Below, in pieces: positions 1 through 8,494 of a stretch of 64,000 nucleotides of DNA. The notes under the pieces are model-generated. The model was given only the letters and a program-made list of their open reading frames with translations, was not told the DNA's origin and made no database searches. This stretch comes from Fen-330 sp050008465 (GTDB lineage: Bacteria; Acidobacteriota; Terriglobia; Bryobacterales; Bryobacteraceae), in NCBI GenBank assembly GCA_050008465.1, contig JBEKMO010000009.1, positions 55,075 through 119,074 of the forward strand, written 5' to 3'. The position numbers and the translations under genes are program-made. The stretch's first letter is position 1; every line of letters starts with the position of its first letter.

Positions 1-518
1 ATCGGAAACGCCGGCAGCAGATTGAACGCCGCCAGAATCAGATTGACGGCCGCGATGCGCTCGAGCAGGTTGGCGTCGCTCGGCTGCGCCAGTTCCTCCA
101 GAGGCGTCAGGGCATCGCCCCAGATGAGCGCACCGAACAGTCCCAGGGCGATCAGAAGGTTCACCACCGGCCCGGCCAGCGCGATCCAAATCTCCTCGCG
201 CGGCTTGGGGCTCCGCTCCAGGCGCGCCACGCCCCCGATCGGGAACATCACGATCTCCAGCGTTCGCACCCCGTACAGCTTCCCCACCAGCGCGTGTCCC
301 AGTTCGTGCAGAATCACCGAGCCGAACAGTGCGGCCATGTAGAGAACATTGAATAGCGTGGACTGCCGCTCGCCGATGCCGGCAAACACCAGAAAAACGA
401 ACAGCAGGATGAAGGTGAAGTGCAGGCGGATAGGCACGCTACCGACGCGGACCGTCCCGATGGACCCGGGGATGAAACTGGTTTCGGTCTTGCTCTCGCC
501 CGTCTGCTGCGGCTCCAT
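1..518 (-). CDS. Site-2 protease family (M50) membrane metallopeptidase, 3' end outside window
   Basis: Intramembrane zinc protease of the M50/site-2 family, of the kind that cleaves membrane-bound regulators within the bilayer. About 172 residues are visible. The zinc motif HELGH lies at residues 71-75 in a hydrophobic segment, followed by the typical stretch FPIGGVARLE and a second membrane segment containing ALAGPVVNLLIA. The protein leaves the window at NLLPAFP, which is the start of the usual N-x-x-P...DG third-ligand motif, so the last metal ligand and the C terminus are not visible. The chosen start is the ATG at 518; a GTG at 536 is an in-frame alternative. It is divergently oriented from the FHA phosphatase. 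The substrate is unknown. Confidence 0.85.
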   Translation of the reverse strand, partial: MEPQQTGESKTETSFIPGSIGTVRVGSVPIRLHFTFILLFVFLVFAGIGERQSTLFNVLYMAALFGSVILHELGHALVGKLYGVRTLEIVMFPIGGVARLERSPKPREEIWIALAGPVVNLLIALGLFGALIWGDALTPLEELAQPSDANLLERIAAVNLILAAFNLLPAFP

Positions 519-620
519 CGGCGCCCCTGGACTCACGATAACAGAAATCCTCCCAGGCGGCTCCGCGGCAGGAAAACCCGGTATTGAGTCTACTGTCCCG
601 AATTTCGTACAGTATCCAGT

Positions 621-2264
621 ATGGGCTGGGAACTCGCGATCACGTCTCCGGACGGCAAGACCCGGACAATCCCCTTGGAGGGCTCGCTGTCTCTGGGCCG
701 GTCCAGCGCCAACGAACTGTGCTATCCCGAGGACATCGGCCTCTCGCGCCAGCACATGGTGATCGAGCCCGACGGGGACGCATGGACGGTGCGAGACCTG
801 GGCAGCAAGAACGGCACCTTCGTCAATGGCTTGCGCGTTGGCGACAAGCGCCGGCTTCAGCCTGGCGACCGCATCATCGCCAGCCGCGTGGTTCTGACTT
901 ACGCGCCCGCCCAGGCCAACGCGAACCGGACGGTCGTCTTCGAAGCTCTGGGCGCTTCCATGCCCGCCAACGTAACGGTCGCCACGACGCTGGAAAACTT
1001 GCTCAAGCTCGAGCGGAAGGAACCTGGGGCGGTTCTGGGGCCAAGCGCGAACGAATGGGCAAGCCCGATCACCGCGCTGGTTCGCGTGGGCCGCGAGCTT
1101 GCCGCGCGGCGGCCGCTCCCGGAGCTCTACCCCACCATCCTGGGCCTGGCCATGGAGTCCTGCGGCGCGCGCCGGGGCGTTCTGCTCACGCTGGAGAAGG
1201 GCAGCCTGGTGGTGCAGGCTTCCCGCGGCGAGGGGTTCCGCATCAGCAGCACCGTGCGCGACCGCGTCCTGAATGCCAAGACCTCTCTGCTGGTCCGCGA
1301 CACGCAGCAGGACGAGGCGCTGCGGCAGCAGCTCAGCATAGTCGAGCAACGCGTACGCACGCTGATGGCGGTCCCGTTGCAGACCGACGACCAGGTGATC
1401 GGACTGCTCTACGTCGATTCGCCCCAGCTTACGCGAGAGTTCACCGGCGACGATCTGAACCTGCTCACCGTGATGGCCAACGTGGCCGGCCTGCGCATCG
1501 AGCGGGAGCGGCTGGTGGAGGTCGAGCAGGCGGAAAGAATGATGGCCGCGGAACTCGAGCAGGCGGCCGAGATCCAGCGCCAGCTTCTGCCCGCGGAGGC
1601 GCCAGCCGTCGCCGGGCTGGACCTGGCGGGATACAACGCCGCCTGCCGCACCGTGGGCGGCGACTACTACGACTTCCTGGCTTACCCGGACGGCCGCATC
1701 GGCATCGTGATCGCCGACGTGGCGGGCAAAGGCATGCCGGCGGCCCTGGTGATGGCCAGCCTGCAAGCTAAAGTGCAGGCGCTGGCCGACACTCCAGGCG
1801 ACACCGCCGACATGGTGGGCCGCCTGAACCGCGGGATGGCGGCCACGTGCCCGCGCAACCGCTTCGTCACGCTGTTCTTCGCGGTCCTCGACCCGCGCAC
1901 TGGAGAACTGGCCTACTCGAACGCCGGGCACAACCCGCCGTTCCTGGTCCGGCCGGACGGAGAGATCGCACCGCTGGAAGGCGGAGGCCCGCCGCTGGGC
2001 ATCCTGCCGGCCATTCGGTACCAGGAAGAGCGCGGGAGGATGGAGCCGGGCGACGTTCTCCTGCTGTACAGTGACGGCGTCACCGAGGCGTTTAGTCCCG
2101 AGGGGGAAGAGTTCGACGAGCGGGTCAAGGAGGTCGTCGTCGGGAAACGCGGCGAGACCGCGGCGGCGATCGTCAAGGCGGTGCACGAGGCCGTCGCCAC
2201 CTGGACCGCCGGACAGCCCGCCACCGACGACATCACCGTGGTTGCGGTACGGCGGATGGTGTAG
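621..2264 (+). CDS. FHA-GAF-PP2C (SpoIIE/RsbU-type) serine phosphatase
   Basis: Multi-domain cytoplasmic signalling phosphatase of 547 residues. An FHA domain (about residues 3-95) shows GRSSANE, SRQH and NGTFVNG and would bind a phosphothreonine partner. A GAF domain (about 160-295) follows, then a short helical linker, AAELEQAAEIQRQLLPAE, typical of RsbU proteins. A SpoIIE-type PP2C domain (about 330-545) carries the metal-binding GGDYYDF and ADVAGKGMPAAL motifs. By family it dephosphorylates an anti-sigma-factor antagonist or similar protein, with output gated by the FHA and GAF inputs. No partner-switch kinase or antagonist is nearby. The stop codon TAG is the first triplet of a palindromic repeat (2262-2287), so the C terminus may have been set by that repeat. 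Confidence 0.9.
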   Translation: MGWELAITSPDGKTRTIPLEGSLSLGRSSANELCYPEDIGLSRQHMVIEPDGDAWTVRDLGSKNGTFVNGLRVGDKRRLQPGDRIIASRVVLTYAPAQANANRTVVFEALGASMPANVTVATTLENLLKLERKEPGAVLGPSANEWASPITALVRVGRELAARRPLPELYPTILGLAMESCGARRGVLLTLEKGSLVVQASRGEGFRISSTVRDRVLNAKTSLLVRDTQQDEALRQQLSIVEQRVRTLMAVPLQTDDQVIGLLYVDSPQLTREFTGDDLNLLTVMANVAGLRIERERLVEVEQAERMMAAELEQAAEIQRQLLPAEAPAVAGLDLAGYNAACRTVGGDYYDFLAYPDGRIGIVIADVAGKGMPAALVMASLQAKVQALADTPGDTADMVGRLNRGMAATCPRNRFVTLFFAVLDPRTGELAYSNAGHNPPFLVRPDGEIAPLEGGGPPLGILPAIRYQEERGRMEPGDVLLLYSDGVTEAFSPEGEEFDERVKEVVVGKRGETAAAIVKAVHEAVATWTAGQPATDDITVVAVRRMV

Positions 2265-2287
2265 GACAGGGCTGGAGCCCTGTCCTA
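2262..2287. repeat. Perfect 12-bp palindrome, REP-like, copy 1
   Basis: TAGGACAGGGCT, two bases GG, then its exact reverse complement. It begins at the stop codon of the phosphatase gene. A near-identical copy lies at 40011-40034, beside the kdpE stop. It could act as a hairpin terminator, but there is no U run, and its dispersal points to a REP-like mobile repeat. Confidence 0.85.
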
Positions 2288-2835
2288 CTGCCCGCGGTAC
2301 CACTCGGGGGTCTTTCGGAGGCCCTCGGCCAGCGGCGTGGTTGCGCGCCAGTCAAACCAGCGCTCGGCCCGAGTGGTGTCCAGCTTGCGGCGGGGCTGCC
2401 CGTCCGGCTTGGAAGTGTCCCAGAGGACTTCTCCGTCGTAGCCGCAGGTTCGAGCAATCAGGTTCACCAGGTCGCGAATCGAGATCTCCTCGCCGCTGCC
2501 AAGGTTCACCCGCAGCAGGAAGATCGCGTTCATGCGGGATTGCCGGCGCGTGCTCCGGATAGGCGCAGATCGTCCCAGCCACGATGGTCTTCTCCACCCG
2601 ATTGCGGCGGGCATGCTCGATCACCTGAAGGCCCCTGATCGCGTTCTCGCAGAAGAACCGGCCCGGGCTCTCGCGGTTGGCTCCGATGCCACCCACCACG
2701 GCCGCCGGGTGAAACAGGACTTCCGGGCGCGCGCCGGCGAAGAAGCGCTCGACGTCGGAGGCCACCGTCAGTTCGTAGTCCGACAGGCCTGGAACGAATA
2801 TCTCGCGGCAGCCGCGGGCCTGGAGCGCCTGGCCA
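2285..2835 (-). pseudogene. GDP-L-fucose synthase remnant (two fragments in different frames)
   Basis: Two pieces of a GDP-4-keto-6-deoxymannose epimerase/reductase. The upstream piece (about 2835-2545) reads GCREIFVPGLSDYELT, then AAVVGGIGANRESPGRFF and EKTIVAGTICAYPEHAPAI, matching the family's N-terminal third. The downstream piece (about 2525-2285), in another frame, reads VNLGSGEEISIRDLVNL and DTSKPDGQPRRKLD, the usual C terminus. The Rossmann start and the middle, including the catalytic YxxxK, are missing, so no active enzyme can be made. It follows the GDP-mannose dehydratase remnant, as in normal GDP-fucose operons. Confidence 0.8.
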
Positions 2836-3413
2836 GCTCCGACATCTCCGCGTCCACCATCAGCCCCACGAGTTCCTCGAATCCCACGCGGTGCCGCCAT
2901 CCCAGCCGCTCCCGCGCTTTGGACGGATCGGCTTCGAGTGCCTCCACTTCGGCCGGCCGGAAACAGCGCGCATCGATTTCCACGCGATCGCGCCAGTCCA
3001 GCCCCGCGTGAACGAATGCCTGCTCGAGGAATTCCCGCACGGTGCGCATCTCGCCCGTGCCGATGACATAGTCGTCGGGCGACTCCTGCTGGAGCATCAT
3101 CCACATGGCCTCGACGTACTCGGGCGCGTATCCCCGATCGCGCGCCGCCTCTAGGTTGCCGATGTACAGTCTCTCCTGCAACCCGCACTGGCTGTGGGCC
3201 ACCGCGCGCACGAGCTTCCGCGTGACGAAGGTCTCCCCGCGCCGTGGCAATTCGTGGTTGAACAGGATGCCGCAGCAGGGGAACATGTGGTAGCTCTCGC
3301 GGTAGTTGACGGTGATGGAGTGCGCGAACGCCGACGTATCCCTTCCGCAGCAGAAGTTCCGCCAGATAGGAGCCGTCCTGGCCGGTAATCCCGGTAATCA
3401 GCGCGCGTTTGAT
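2768..3413 (-). pseudogene. GDP-mannose 4,6-dehydratase remnant (internal deletion and frameshift)
   Basis: The N-terminal piece (about 3413-3336) encodes RALITGITGQDGSYLAELLL, the NAD(P)-binding start of Gmd. It jumps directly, with a change of frame, into the late part of the protein: ITVNYRESYHMF, GILFNHELPRRGETFVTRK, WMMLQQESPDDYVI and DARCFRPAEVEALEADPSKA. Compared with known Gmd proteins about 130 residues are absent, including the catalytic Thr/Glu and YxxxK. The C terminus runs into the fucose-synthase remnant without a stop of its own. The preserved parts look well conserved, so the damage is either recent or an assembly artefact. Confidence 0.85.
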
Positions 3414-3571
3414 ACGGGTGCCCGAGGCCCGCTGGGTCCGATCGCCTAGCCGGTTCTCCGTGCATTGATCGGCGATCGTGCGGAAGAGAATTAGCGGAAC
3501 GGCTCCCGAAGTTGTCGCTGCATTCAGGCGCGCGGCACAATCTGAGTTCGATTCGCCCCGGGAGTGAGCGA

Positions 3572-4354
3572 TTGCCGTCCCCTGCCGTCGAGTCTCGCGG
3601 TCCCAAGTGGCACGGAGACTACGTGTTCGTGTTCCGAAACCTGGTGCTGAAGGACTTCAAAGTCCGCTACCGCAACATGTCCCTGGGGGTCTTCTGGTCG
3701 CTGCTCAATCCCCTGATCATCATGGCGGTGCTGTGGTTCATTTTCACCAAGGTATTCGTCAACAACAGCATCCCCAATTTCGCCGTGTTCGTGTTGTGCG
3801 GCCTGGTGCCCTTTAACTTCTTCACCCTGGCCTGGGTCACCGGAACGGTTTCGCTGGTGGAGAATGCGCCCCTGATCAAGCGCGTGCCGATACCCCGGGA
3901 GATCATCCCGATGGCCGCCGTGCTTTCGATTGGCATCCACCTGCTGATTCAAATCGGCCTGCTGCTGGCGGGAAAAGGGGTCAACCGGCAGTGGCTGTGG
4001 CTGCCGTTCGTGTGGGGATGCGAAGTGATCTTCGTGTGCGGACTTTCGCTGATGTTCTCCGCCCTCAACGTCTATGTCCGCGACATGCGCTACGTCGTGG
4101 AATCCTCGAATAACGTGCTGTTCTGGCTGGTACCCATTTTCTACGATTTCGCCGCCATCCCTCAGCGGTACCGCGAAATCTACGAGTTGAACCCCGTGGC
4201 GGCGCTGGTGCTGGCCTGCCGCAATGTGCTGCTCTATGCCACCGCGCCACCCACCCGGCTGCTGTTCAAACTGGCCCTCAGTTCGGCCCTCGTCTTGCTG
4301 GCCGGCCTGCTGGTGTTCCGGGCGCTGAGGCGGCGCATGTACGACTACTTATGA
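3572..4354 (+). CDS. ABC-2 type polysaccharide export permease (Wzm-like)
   Basis: Inner-membrane permease of about 260 residues with six predicted membrane segments, of the kind that exports O-antigen or capsular polysaccharide with a Wzt-type ATPase. The N-terminal signature FRNLVLKDFKVRYRNMSLG and later LNVYVRDMRY are typical of the ABC2_membrane/RfbA family. The chosen start is the TTG at 3572, preceded by GGAGTGAG at 3561-3568. An in-frame ATG at 3512 would add an unconvincing N terminus. Its stop overlaps the next gene's start (ATGA), so the two are translationally coupled. The neighbouring GDP-sugar genes suggest it was once part of a surface-polysaccharide cluster. Confidence 0.88.
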   Translation: MPSPAVESRGPKWHGDYVFVFRNLVLKDFKVRYRNMSLGVFWSLLNPLIIMAVLWFIFTKVFVNNSIPNFAVFVLCGLVPFNFFTLAWVTGTVSLVENAPLIKRVPIPREIIPMAAVLSIGIHLLIQIGLLLAGKGVNRQWLWLPFVWGCEVIFVCGLSLMFSALNVYVRDMRYVVESSNNVLFWLVPIFYDFAAIPQRYREIYELNPVAALVLACRNVLLYATAPPTRLLFKLALSSALVLLAGLLVFRALRRRMYDYL

Positions 4355-5097
4355 CCACGCGGGCCGCCATGGAGTGCGACGGAGTGTCGAAGTACTTCTA
4401 CCGCCACGCCGGGCGGGTGCTGCTGCGCAAGCACGTCGAGGGATGGTTCCGCCAATCCTCCAAGGAACGCTTCTACGCCCTACGGGACGTCACTTTCCGC
4501 ATCCAACCGGGGGAGAGCGTGGCTCTGGTCGGCACCAACGGCGCGGGAAAAAGCACGCTGCTCAGCCTGGTGGCGGGACTGGTGGAACCCGATGACGGAC
4601 GCTTTGCGGTGGAGGGCCGCATCGGCGCCCTGCTGCAACTCGGCGCGGGCTTCCATGCCGATCTCACCGGGGTGGAAAACCTGCGCCTGAACGCCGCGCT
4701 GATGGGCCTCGCGCGCCACCGCACCGAGGAGCTGTTTGAGAGTATCGTCGAGTTCGCGGGCATCGCCGATTTCATCGCCGAGCCGCTGCGCACTTACTCC
4801 TCGGGAATGGTGATGCGGCTGGCCTTCTCGATCGCGGCGCACCTGGATCCGGACATCCTCATCATCGACGAGGTGCTGGCGGTGGGCGATCACGCCTTCC
4901 AGGCCAAGTGCGCCGAGAGGATTCTGGGGCTGAAGCGGAGCGGCAAGACCCTGCTGTGCGTCTCCCACGCTTCCGGCGCGCTGGAGGAGCTTTGCGAACG
5001 CGCGCTGTGGCTGGACCACGGCGAACTGGTCATGGACGGCCCTGTGACGGAGGTCCTCGACGCCTACGAGGGCCGCCAGCCGTCGAGGCCTGAATAG
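4351..5097 (+). CDS. ABC transporter ATPase for polysaccharide export (Wzt/TagH-like)
   Basis: Nucleotide-binding subunit (248 residues) partnering the permease just upstream. It shows the family start (SKYFYRHAG...ALRDVTFRIQPGE), Walker A GTNGAGKST, the export-family segment GALLQLGAGFHADLTGVENL, the signature YSSGMVMRLAF and Walker B DILIIDEVLAVGD. It ends after the ATPase domain, so it lacks the C-terminal carbohydrate-binding domain found in long Wzt proteins. This suggests a substrate that needs no terminal-modification check. The ATGA overlap with the permease gene supports one operon. Confidence 0.9.
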   Translation: MTTRAAMECDGVSKYFYRHAGRVLLRKHVEGWFRQSSKERFYALRDVTFRIQPGESVALVGTNGAGKSTLLSLVAGLVEPDDGRFAVEGRIGALLQLGAGFHADLTGVENLRLNAALMGLARHRTEELFESIVEFAGIADFIAEPLRTYSSGMVMRLAFSIAAHLDPDILIIDEVLAVGDHAFQAKCAERILGLKRSGKTLLCVSHASGALEELCERALWLDHGELVMDGPVTEVLDAYEGRQPSRPE

Positions 5098-5164
5098 AAA
5101 TTCTCTCCTTGCGGTCTTGCCGCCGCGGGCGTTATCCTCAAGTGCAGGGGCAGTGGAACGGCGG

Positions 5165-8137
5165 ATGCAGTCCACAAGCAGTGAAGCAGTCGGAGTGCGC
5201 AGACCTGCTCTGCGGGCGCCGCTGCTGCTGATCCCGTTGTTTCTGGCGGCGGTTGCGGGCGTCGCCCTCCTGTACTACCTGAACCACAGCGAAGAACTCA
5301 AACGGGATCAGCAGGAAGCGCTGCTGGCCATCTCGGACGTCAAGGTCAGCGAGATCGCCAACTGGCTGCGAGAGCGCCGGGACGACGCGGCGGTGATCGT
5401 CTCCAATCCAATGATCGCCCGTTCGGTGGAGCGGGCGCTCGGTGGTGAGCCGGAGGCCGTGGGAGAGCTTCGGGCTTGGCTCCAGACCATGGTGGGGATC
5501 TCCGACTACAGCGACGCCTTTGTGCTGGACCGTGCCGGGCGCGAGGTGATGACGGCCCAGGACCGCGAACCCCAGGTCGCGCCACCTCAGCTCGCTGCCG
5601 CGGTCGCCGAGGCGAACCGAACCGGCCGCGTCACGATGTCCGACTTGTATCGCGACGAGGCGTCCGGGCAGGTCCACATGGATCTCGCGATTCCGATCCT
5701 GCGCGCCGGGGCCGGCGCGGCGCCGGTTGGAGCCATCGTGCTGCGGATCGATCCCAACCGGTATCTGTACCCTTTCGTTCAATCCTGGCCGACGCCCAGC
5801 GAGTCGGCGGAAACGCTGCTGGTCCGGCGGGAAAATGGCCAGGTCGTCTTTCTCAACGAGTTGCGGCACCAGAAGAACACGGCTCTGCGGTTGAGGCTGC
5901 CCCTCGGCCAGCCGCGTCTGCCCGCGGCATATGGCGCGCTGGGAAAGGAAGGCCTGATCGAGGGGATCGACTATCGAGGGGTTCCCGTTCTGGCGGTAAT
6001 GCGGCGCATCCCAGGCTCTAACTGGGTCCTGGTCGCCAAGGTGAACACGCAGGAAGTGTACCGGCCGATTCGGGAGCGCGGCTGGTGGGTGGTGATCACC
6101 GCCGGCCTGTTGTTCGCCGGACTGGGCCTGGGCGTCCTGCTGCTGTTCCGCCATGAGCAGGCCCGTTTCTACCGCCGGCAATATGAGGCCGAGCTCAAGC
6201 GCAAGGTGCTGGAGCGCCACTATGAGCACCTGAACCGGCTGGCGAACGACATCTTTCTGCTCATGGACGCGAGCGGCAGGATCGTGGAAGCGAACGATCG
6301 CGCCGTCGGCTCCTACGGCTACCCCCGAAATGAACTGCTGGAGCTCAACATCCGGGATCTGCGGGCGCCGGAAGCGCTGCCCTCGCTGGACGCTCAGTGG
6401 GAGGCCGTCGCTCGGGGCACGGGGCTGTTGTTCGAGACGGTGCATCGCCGCAAGTACGGCTTCACCTTCCCGGTCGAGGTGAGTTCGCGGAGAATTGAGG
6501 TCGAGGGCGCGGGGTTCCATCAGAGCATCATCCGCGACATCACGGAACGCAAGCGCGCCGAAGAGGCGCTGCGCCAGGCGCACGACAATTTGCAGGCGCT
6601 GATCGAGACCTGCCCGGGCGCGATCATGGTGATCGACCTGGAGAGGCGCGTCAAGCTCTGGAGTCCCGCCGCCACGCGGATGTTCGGGTGGTCCGAAGCG
6701 GAGGTCCTCGAACAGCCGCTGCCCATCGTGCCGGAGGAAGAGCGGGCCAGTTCGGCGGAGTTGCTCGAGCGCACCCGGAGCGGCGAGAGCGTGCTCGACT
6801 TCGAGACCCGCCGGCGCACCAAGGACGGCGCGATCCGGGATGTCAGCATCTGGACCGCGCCCCTCCGCGACGCGCAGGGCGCCATTACCGGCTACTTCGA
6901 ATTGTGCAACGACATCACCGACCGCAAGCGGCTCGACGAGCAACTGCGGCACACCCAGCGATTGGAGAGCATCGGCCTGTTGGCCGGAGGGATCGCGCAC
7001 GATTTCAACAACATCCTGACCAGCGTGCTGGGGTACGCGAGCCTGGTGCGTGAAGACCTGGCTCCCGAGGACCGCATCCTGCCGTACGTCGAGGCGGTCA
7101 TCCAGGGCGCCGAGCGGGCCGCCGACCTCACCATGCAGCTCCTGGCCTACGCCGGCAAAGGCCGGTTCCTCGTCGAGACGGTCAACCTCTCGGCGTTGAC
7201 CCGCGAGATGAGCCGCTTGCTCGAAGGTTCTATTCCGAGGAACGTCGAATTGCGGTTGGAGCTGGACGAGACCACGCCGTTCATCGAAGCCGATCGAAGC
7301 CAGATGCAGCAACTGATCATGAACCTGGCGATCAACGCCGCGGAGGCCATCGGCGACAACCCGGGCGTCGTCCGAGTCGCGACCGCAGCCTGCGAACTCC
7401 GGGATAGCGCGGAGTTTCCGGAGCTCACCGAGGGGGCCTATGCTTGCCTGGAGGTGTCGGACAACGGGTGCGGGATGGATGAGAGCACGCAGGGCAAGAT
7501 CTTCGACCCCTTCTTCACCACGAAGATGATGGGGCGGGGCCTGGGGCTCTCGGCGGTGGCCGGGATTGTGCGCGCGCATCGCGGAGCCATCAAGATTTCG
7601 AGCGAGCCCGGCAAGGGCAGCACCTTCCGCGTGCTCCTGCCGGCCAGCAAGGCGCCGGTCCCGCGGCCGGAGCCCAGCCCGGAAGTCGGGAGCCGGGAAC
7701 GCGGCACGGTCCTGGTGGTGGACGATGAGCCGACGATCCGCGCGGTGGCTCAGGATGCCCTCGAACGCTGCGGGTGGACGGTGCTGCTGGCGGCCAACGG
7801 CAAGGAGGCGATCGAGCTGGTGGACCGCCATGCCGAACTCACCGTGGTGCTTCTCGACATGACCATGCCGGTCATGAGCGGCGAGGCGACGCTTCAGGCG
7901 ATCCGCAGCCGCAGCGCGGCGCTGCCGGTGGTCTTGTGCAGCGGATATAGCGAGATGGAGGCCGCCCGCCGTTTCAGCGGCGACCAGGTGAGTGGCTTCT
8001 TGCAGAAACCCTTCACGGCCGACCGCCTCGTCGCCAAGCTCGCCGAAGCCGCAAAAACCCGTGACAAGACCCGTGACAGTACACTCATTACCGGTTTTCC
8101 TGAGACCTCAGCCGGCCGTGTTCCACTACCCAAGTGA
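5165..8137 (+). CDS. Membrane hybrid histidine kinase with PAS domains and receiver
   Basis: Large sensor (about 990 residues). The N-terminal membrane helix (LLIPLFLAAVAGVALLYY) is followed by a periplasmic dCACHE-like sensor (about 30-300) and a second helix near residue 320. Two PAS domains come next (about 355-480 and 485-600), then a HisKA domain with the phospho-acceptor His in GGIAHDFNNILTSVLGY, a HATPase domain (NLAINAAEAI, DNGCGMD, GRGLGLSAV), and a C-terminal receiver with VLLDMTMPVMSGE. HisKA of this GGIAHDFNN type is typical of soluble-ligand hybrid kinases. No dedicated response regulator lies next to it. The ATG at 5165 is preferred over an upstream TTG (5117). Confidence 0.9.
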   Translation: MQSTSSEAVGVRRPALRAPLLLIPLFLAAVAGVALLYYLNHSEELKRDQQEALLAISDVKVSEIANWLRERRDDAAVIVSNPMIARSVERALGGEPEAVGELRAWLQTMVGISDYSDAFVLDRAGREVMTAQDREPQVAPPQLAAAVAEANRTGRVTMSDLYRDEASGQVHMDLAIPILRAGAGAAPVGAIVLRIDPNRYLYPFVQSWPTPSESAETLLVRRENGQVVFLNELRHQKNTALRLRLPLGQPRLPAAYGALGKEGLIEGIDYRGVPVLAVMRRIPGSNWVLVAKVNTQEVYRPIRERGWWVVITAGLLFAGLGLGVLLLFRHEQARFYRRQYEAELKRKVLERHYEHLNRLANDIFLLMDASGRIVEANDRAVGSYGYPRNELLELNIRDLRAPEALPSLDAQWEAVARGTGLLFETVHRRKYGFTFPVEVSSRRIEVEGAGFHQSIIRDITERKRAEEALRQAHDNLQALIETCPGAIMVIDLERRVKLWSPAATRMFGWSEAEVLEQPLPIVPEEERASSAELLERTRSGESVLDFETRRRTKDGAIRDVSIWTAPLRDAQGAITGYFELCNDITDRKRLDEQLRHTQRLESIGLLAGGIAHDFNNILTSVLGYASLVREDLAPEDRILPYVEAVIQGAERAADLTMQLLAYAGKGRFLVETVNLSALTREMSRLLEGSIPRNVELRLELDETTPFIEADRSQMQQLIMNLAINAAEAIGDNPGVVRVATAACELRDSAEFPELTEGAYACLEVSDNGCGMDESTQGKIFDPFFTTKMMGRGLGLSAVAGIVRAHRGAIKISSEPGKGSTFRVLLPASKAPVPRPEPSPEVGSRERGTVLVVDDEPTIRAVAQDALERCGWTVLLAANGKEAIELVDRHAELTVVLLDMTMPVMSGEATLQAIRSRSAALPVVLCSGYSEMEAARRFSGDQVSGFLQKPFTADRLVAKLAEAAKTRDKTRDSTLITGFPETSAGRVPLPK

Positions 8138-8266
8138 ATGTCCCGGATCGCCCGCGTGGTGGCGCCCGGCCTTCCCCATCACGTCACGCAAAGAGGCAAT
8201 GGCCGGCAGGCAACCTACCTCTCCGACGAAGACCGCCTGGCCCGGAAAGTGGCGGAGAGTTCGATC
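8138..8266 (+). pseudogene. REP-associated tyrosine transposase (RAYT) N-terminal stub
   Basis: Starts immediately after the kinase stop with MSRIARVVAPGLPHHVTQRG, followed by NGRQATYLSDEDRLARKV. This is the characteristic N terminus of IS200-like RAYT proteins (Y1_Tnp/TnpA-REP). Similarity ends after about 40 residues and a stop follows near 8321. The HUH motif and catalytic Tyr are absent, so it is a dead fragment. Its presence fits the palindromic REP-like repeats elsewhere in the window. Confidence 0.8.
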
Positions 8267-8494
8267 ATCCGAGCGCCGCGAAGAACCGCTTTCTGCCTAC
8301 GCGGGAGATGCGAATGATGCTCGCCAGAGTGCCTTTCGGAAGCACCTTGGAGCTGTGAACTGGGACCGCAACGGTGGGGGGATGCCCTTCCTTCACCAAC
8401 ATGTGATGGCTGCCCTCGACCCTGCCAGTCGAAAGCCAAGTCTCCGCAGCGCTCGAACGGCATCCTTGCCGGAGACTGCCGGGTCGGAGGACAT
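8265..8494 (-). pseudogene. hicA: HicA-type mRNA interferase toxin, frameshifted
   Basis: The reading frame starts MSSDPAVSGKDAVRALRRLG with GFRLAGS following, then shifts. The rest of a HicA protein continues in another frame as GSHHMLVKEGHPPTVAVPVH, then KVLPKGTLASIIRISRVG and a stop at 8265-8267. The G-S-H-H core around the catalytic His is intact, but a single indel near codon 25 separates it from the start. The ATG overlaps the upstream antitoxin stop (TGATG). Either a sequencing indel or a genuine loss of toxin explains it. Confidence 0.75.

Noticed and set aside
5138..7831. Very long reverse-strand open frame (897 codons) opposite the histidine kinase
   Set aside because: It runs antisense to a clear multi-domain kinase, has no domain or ribosome signal, and is a common GC-rich artefact.
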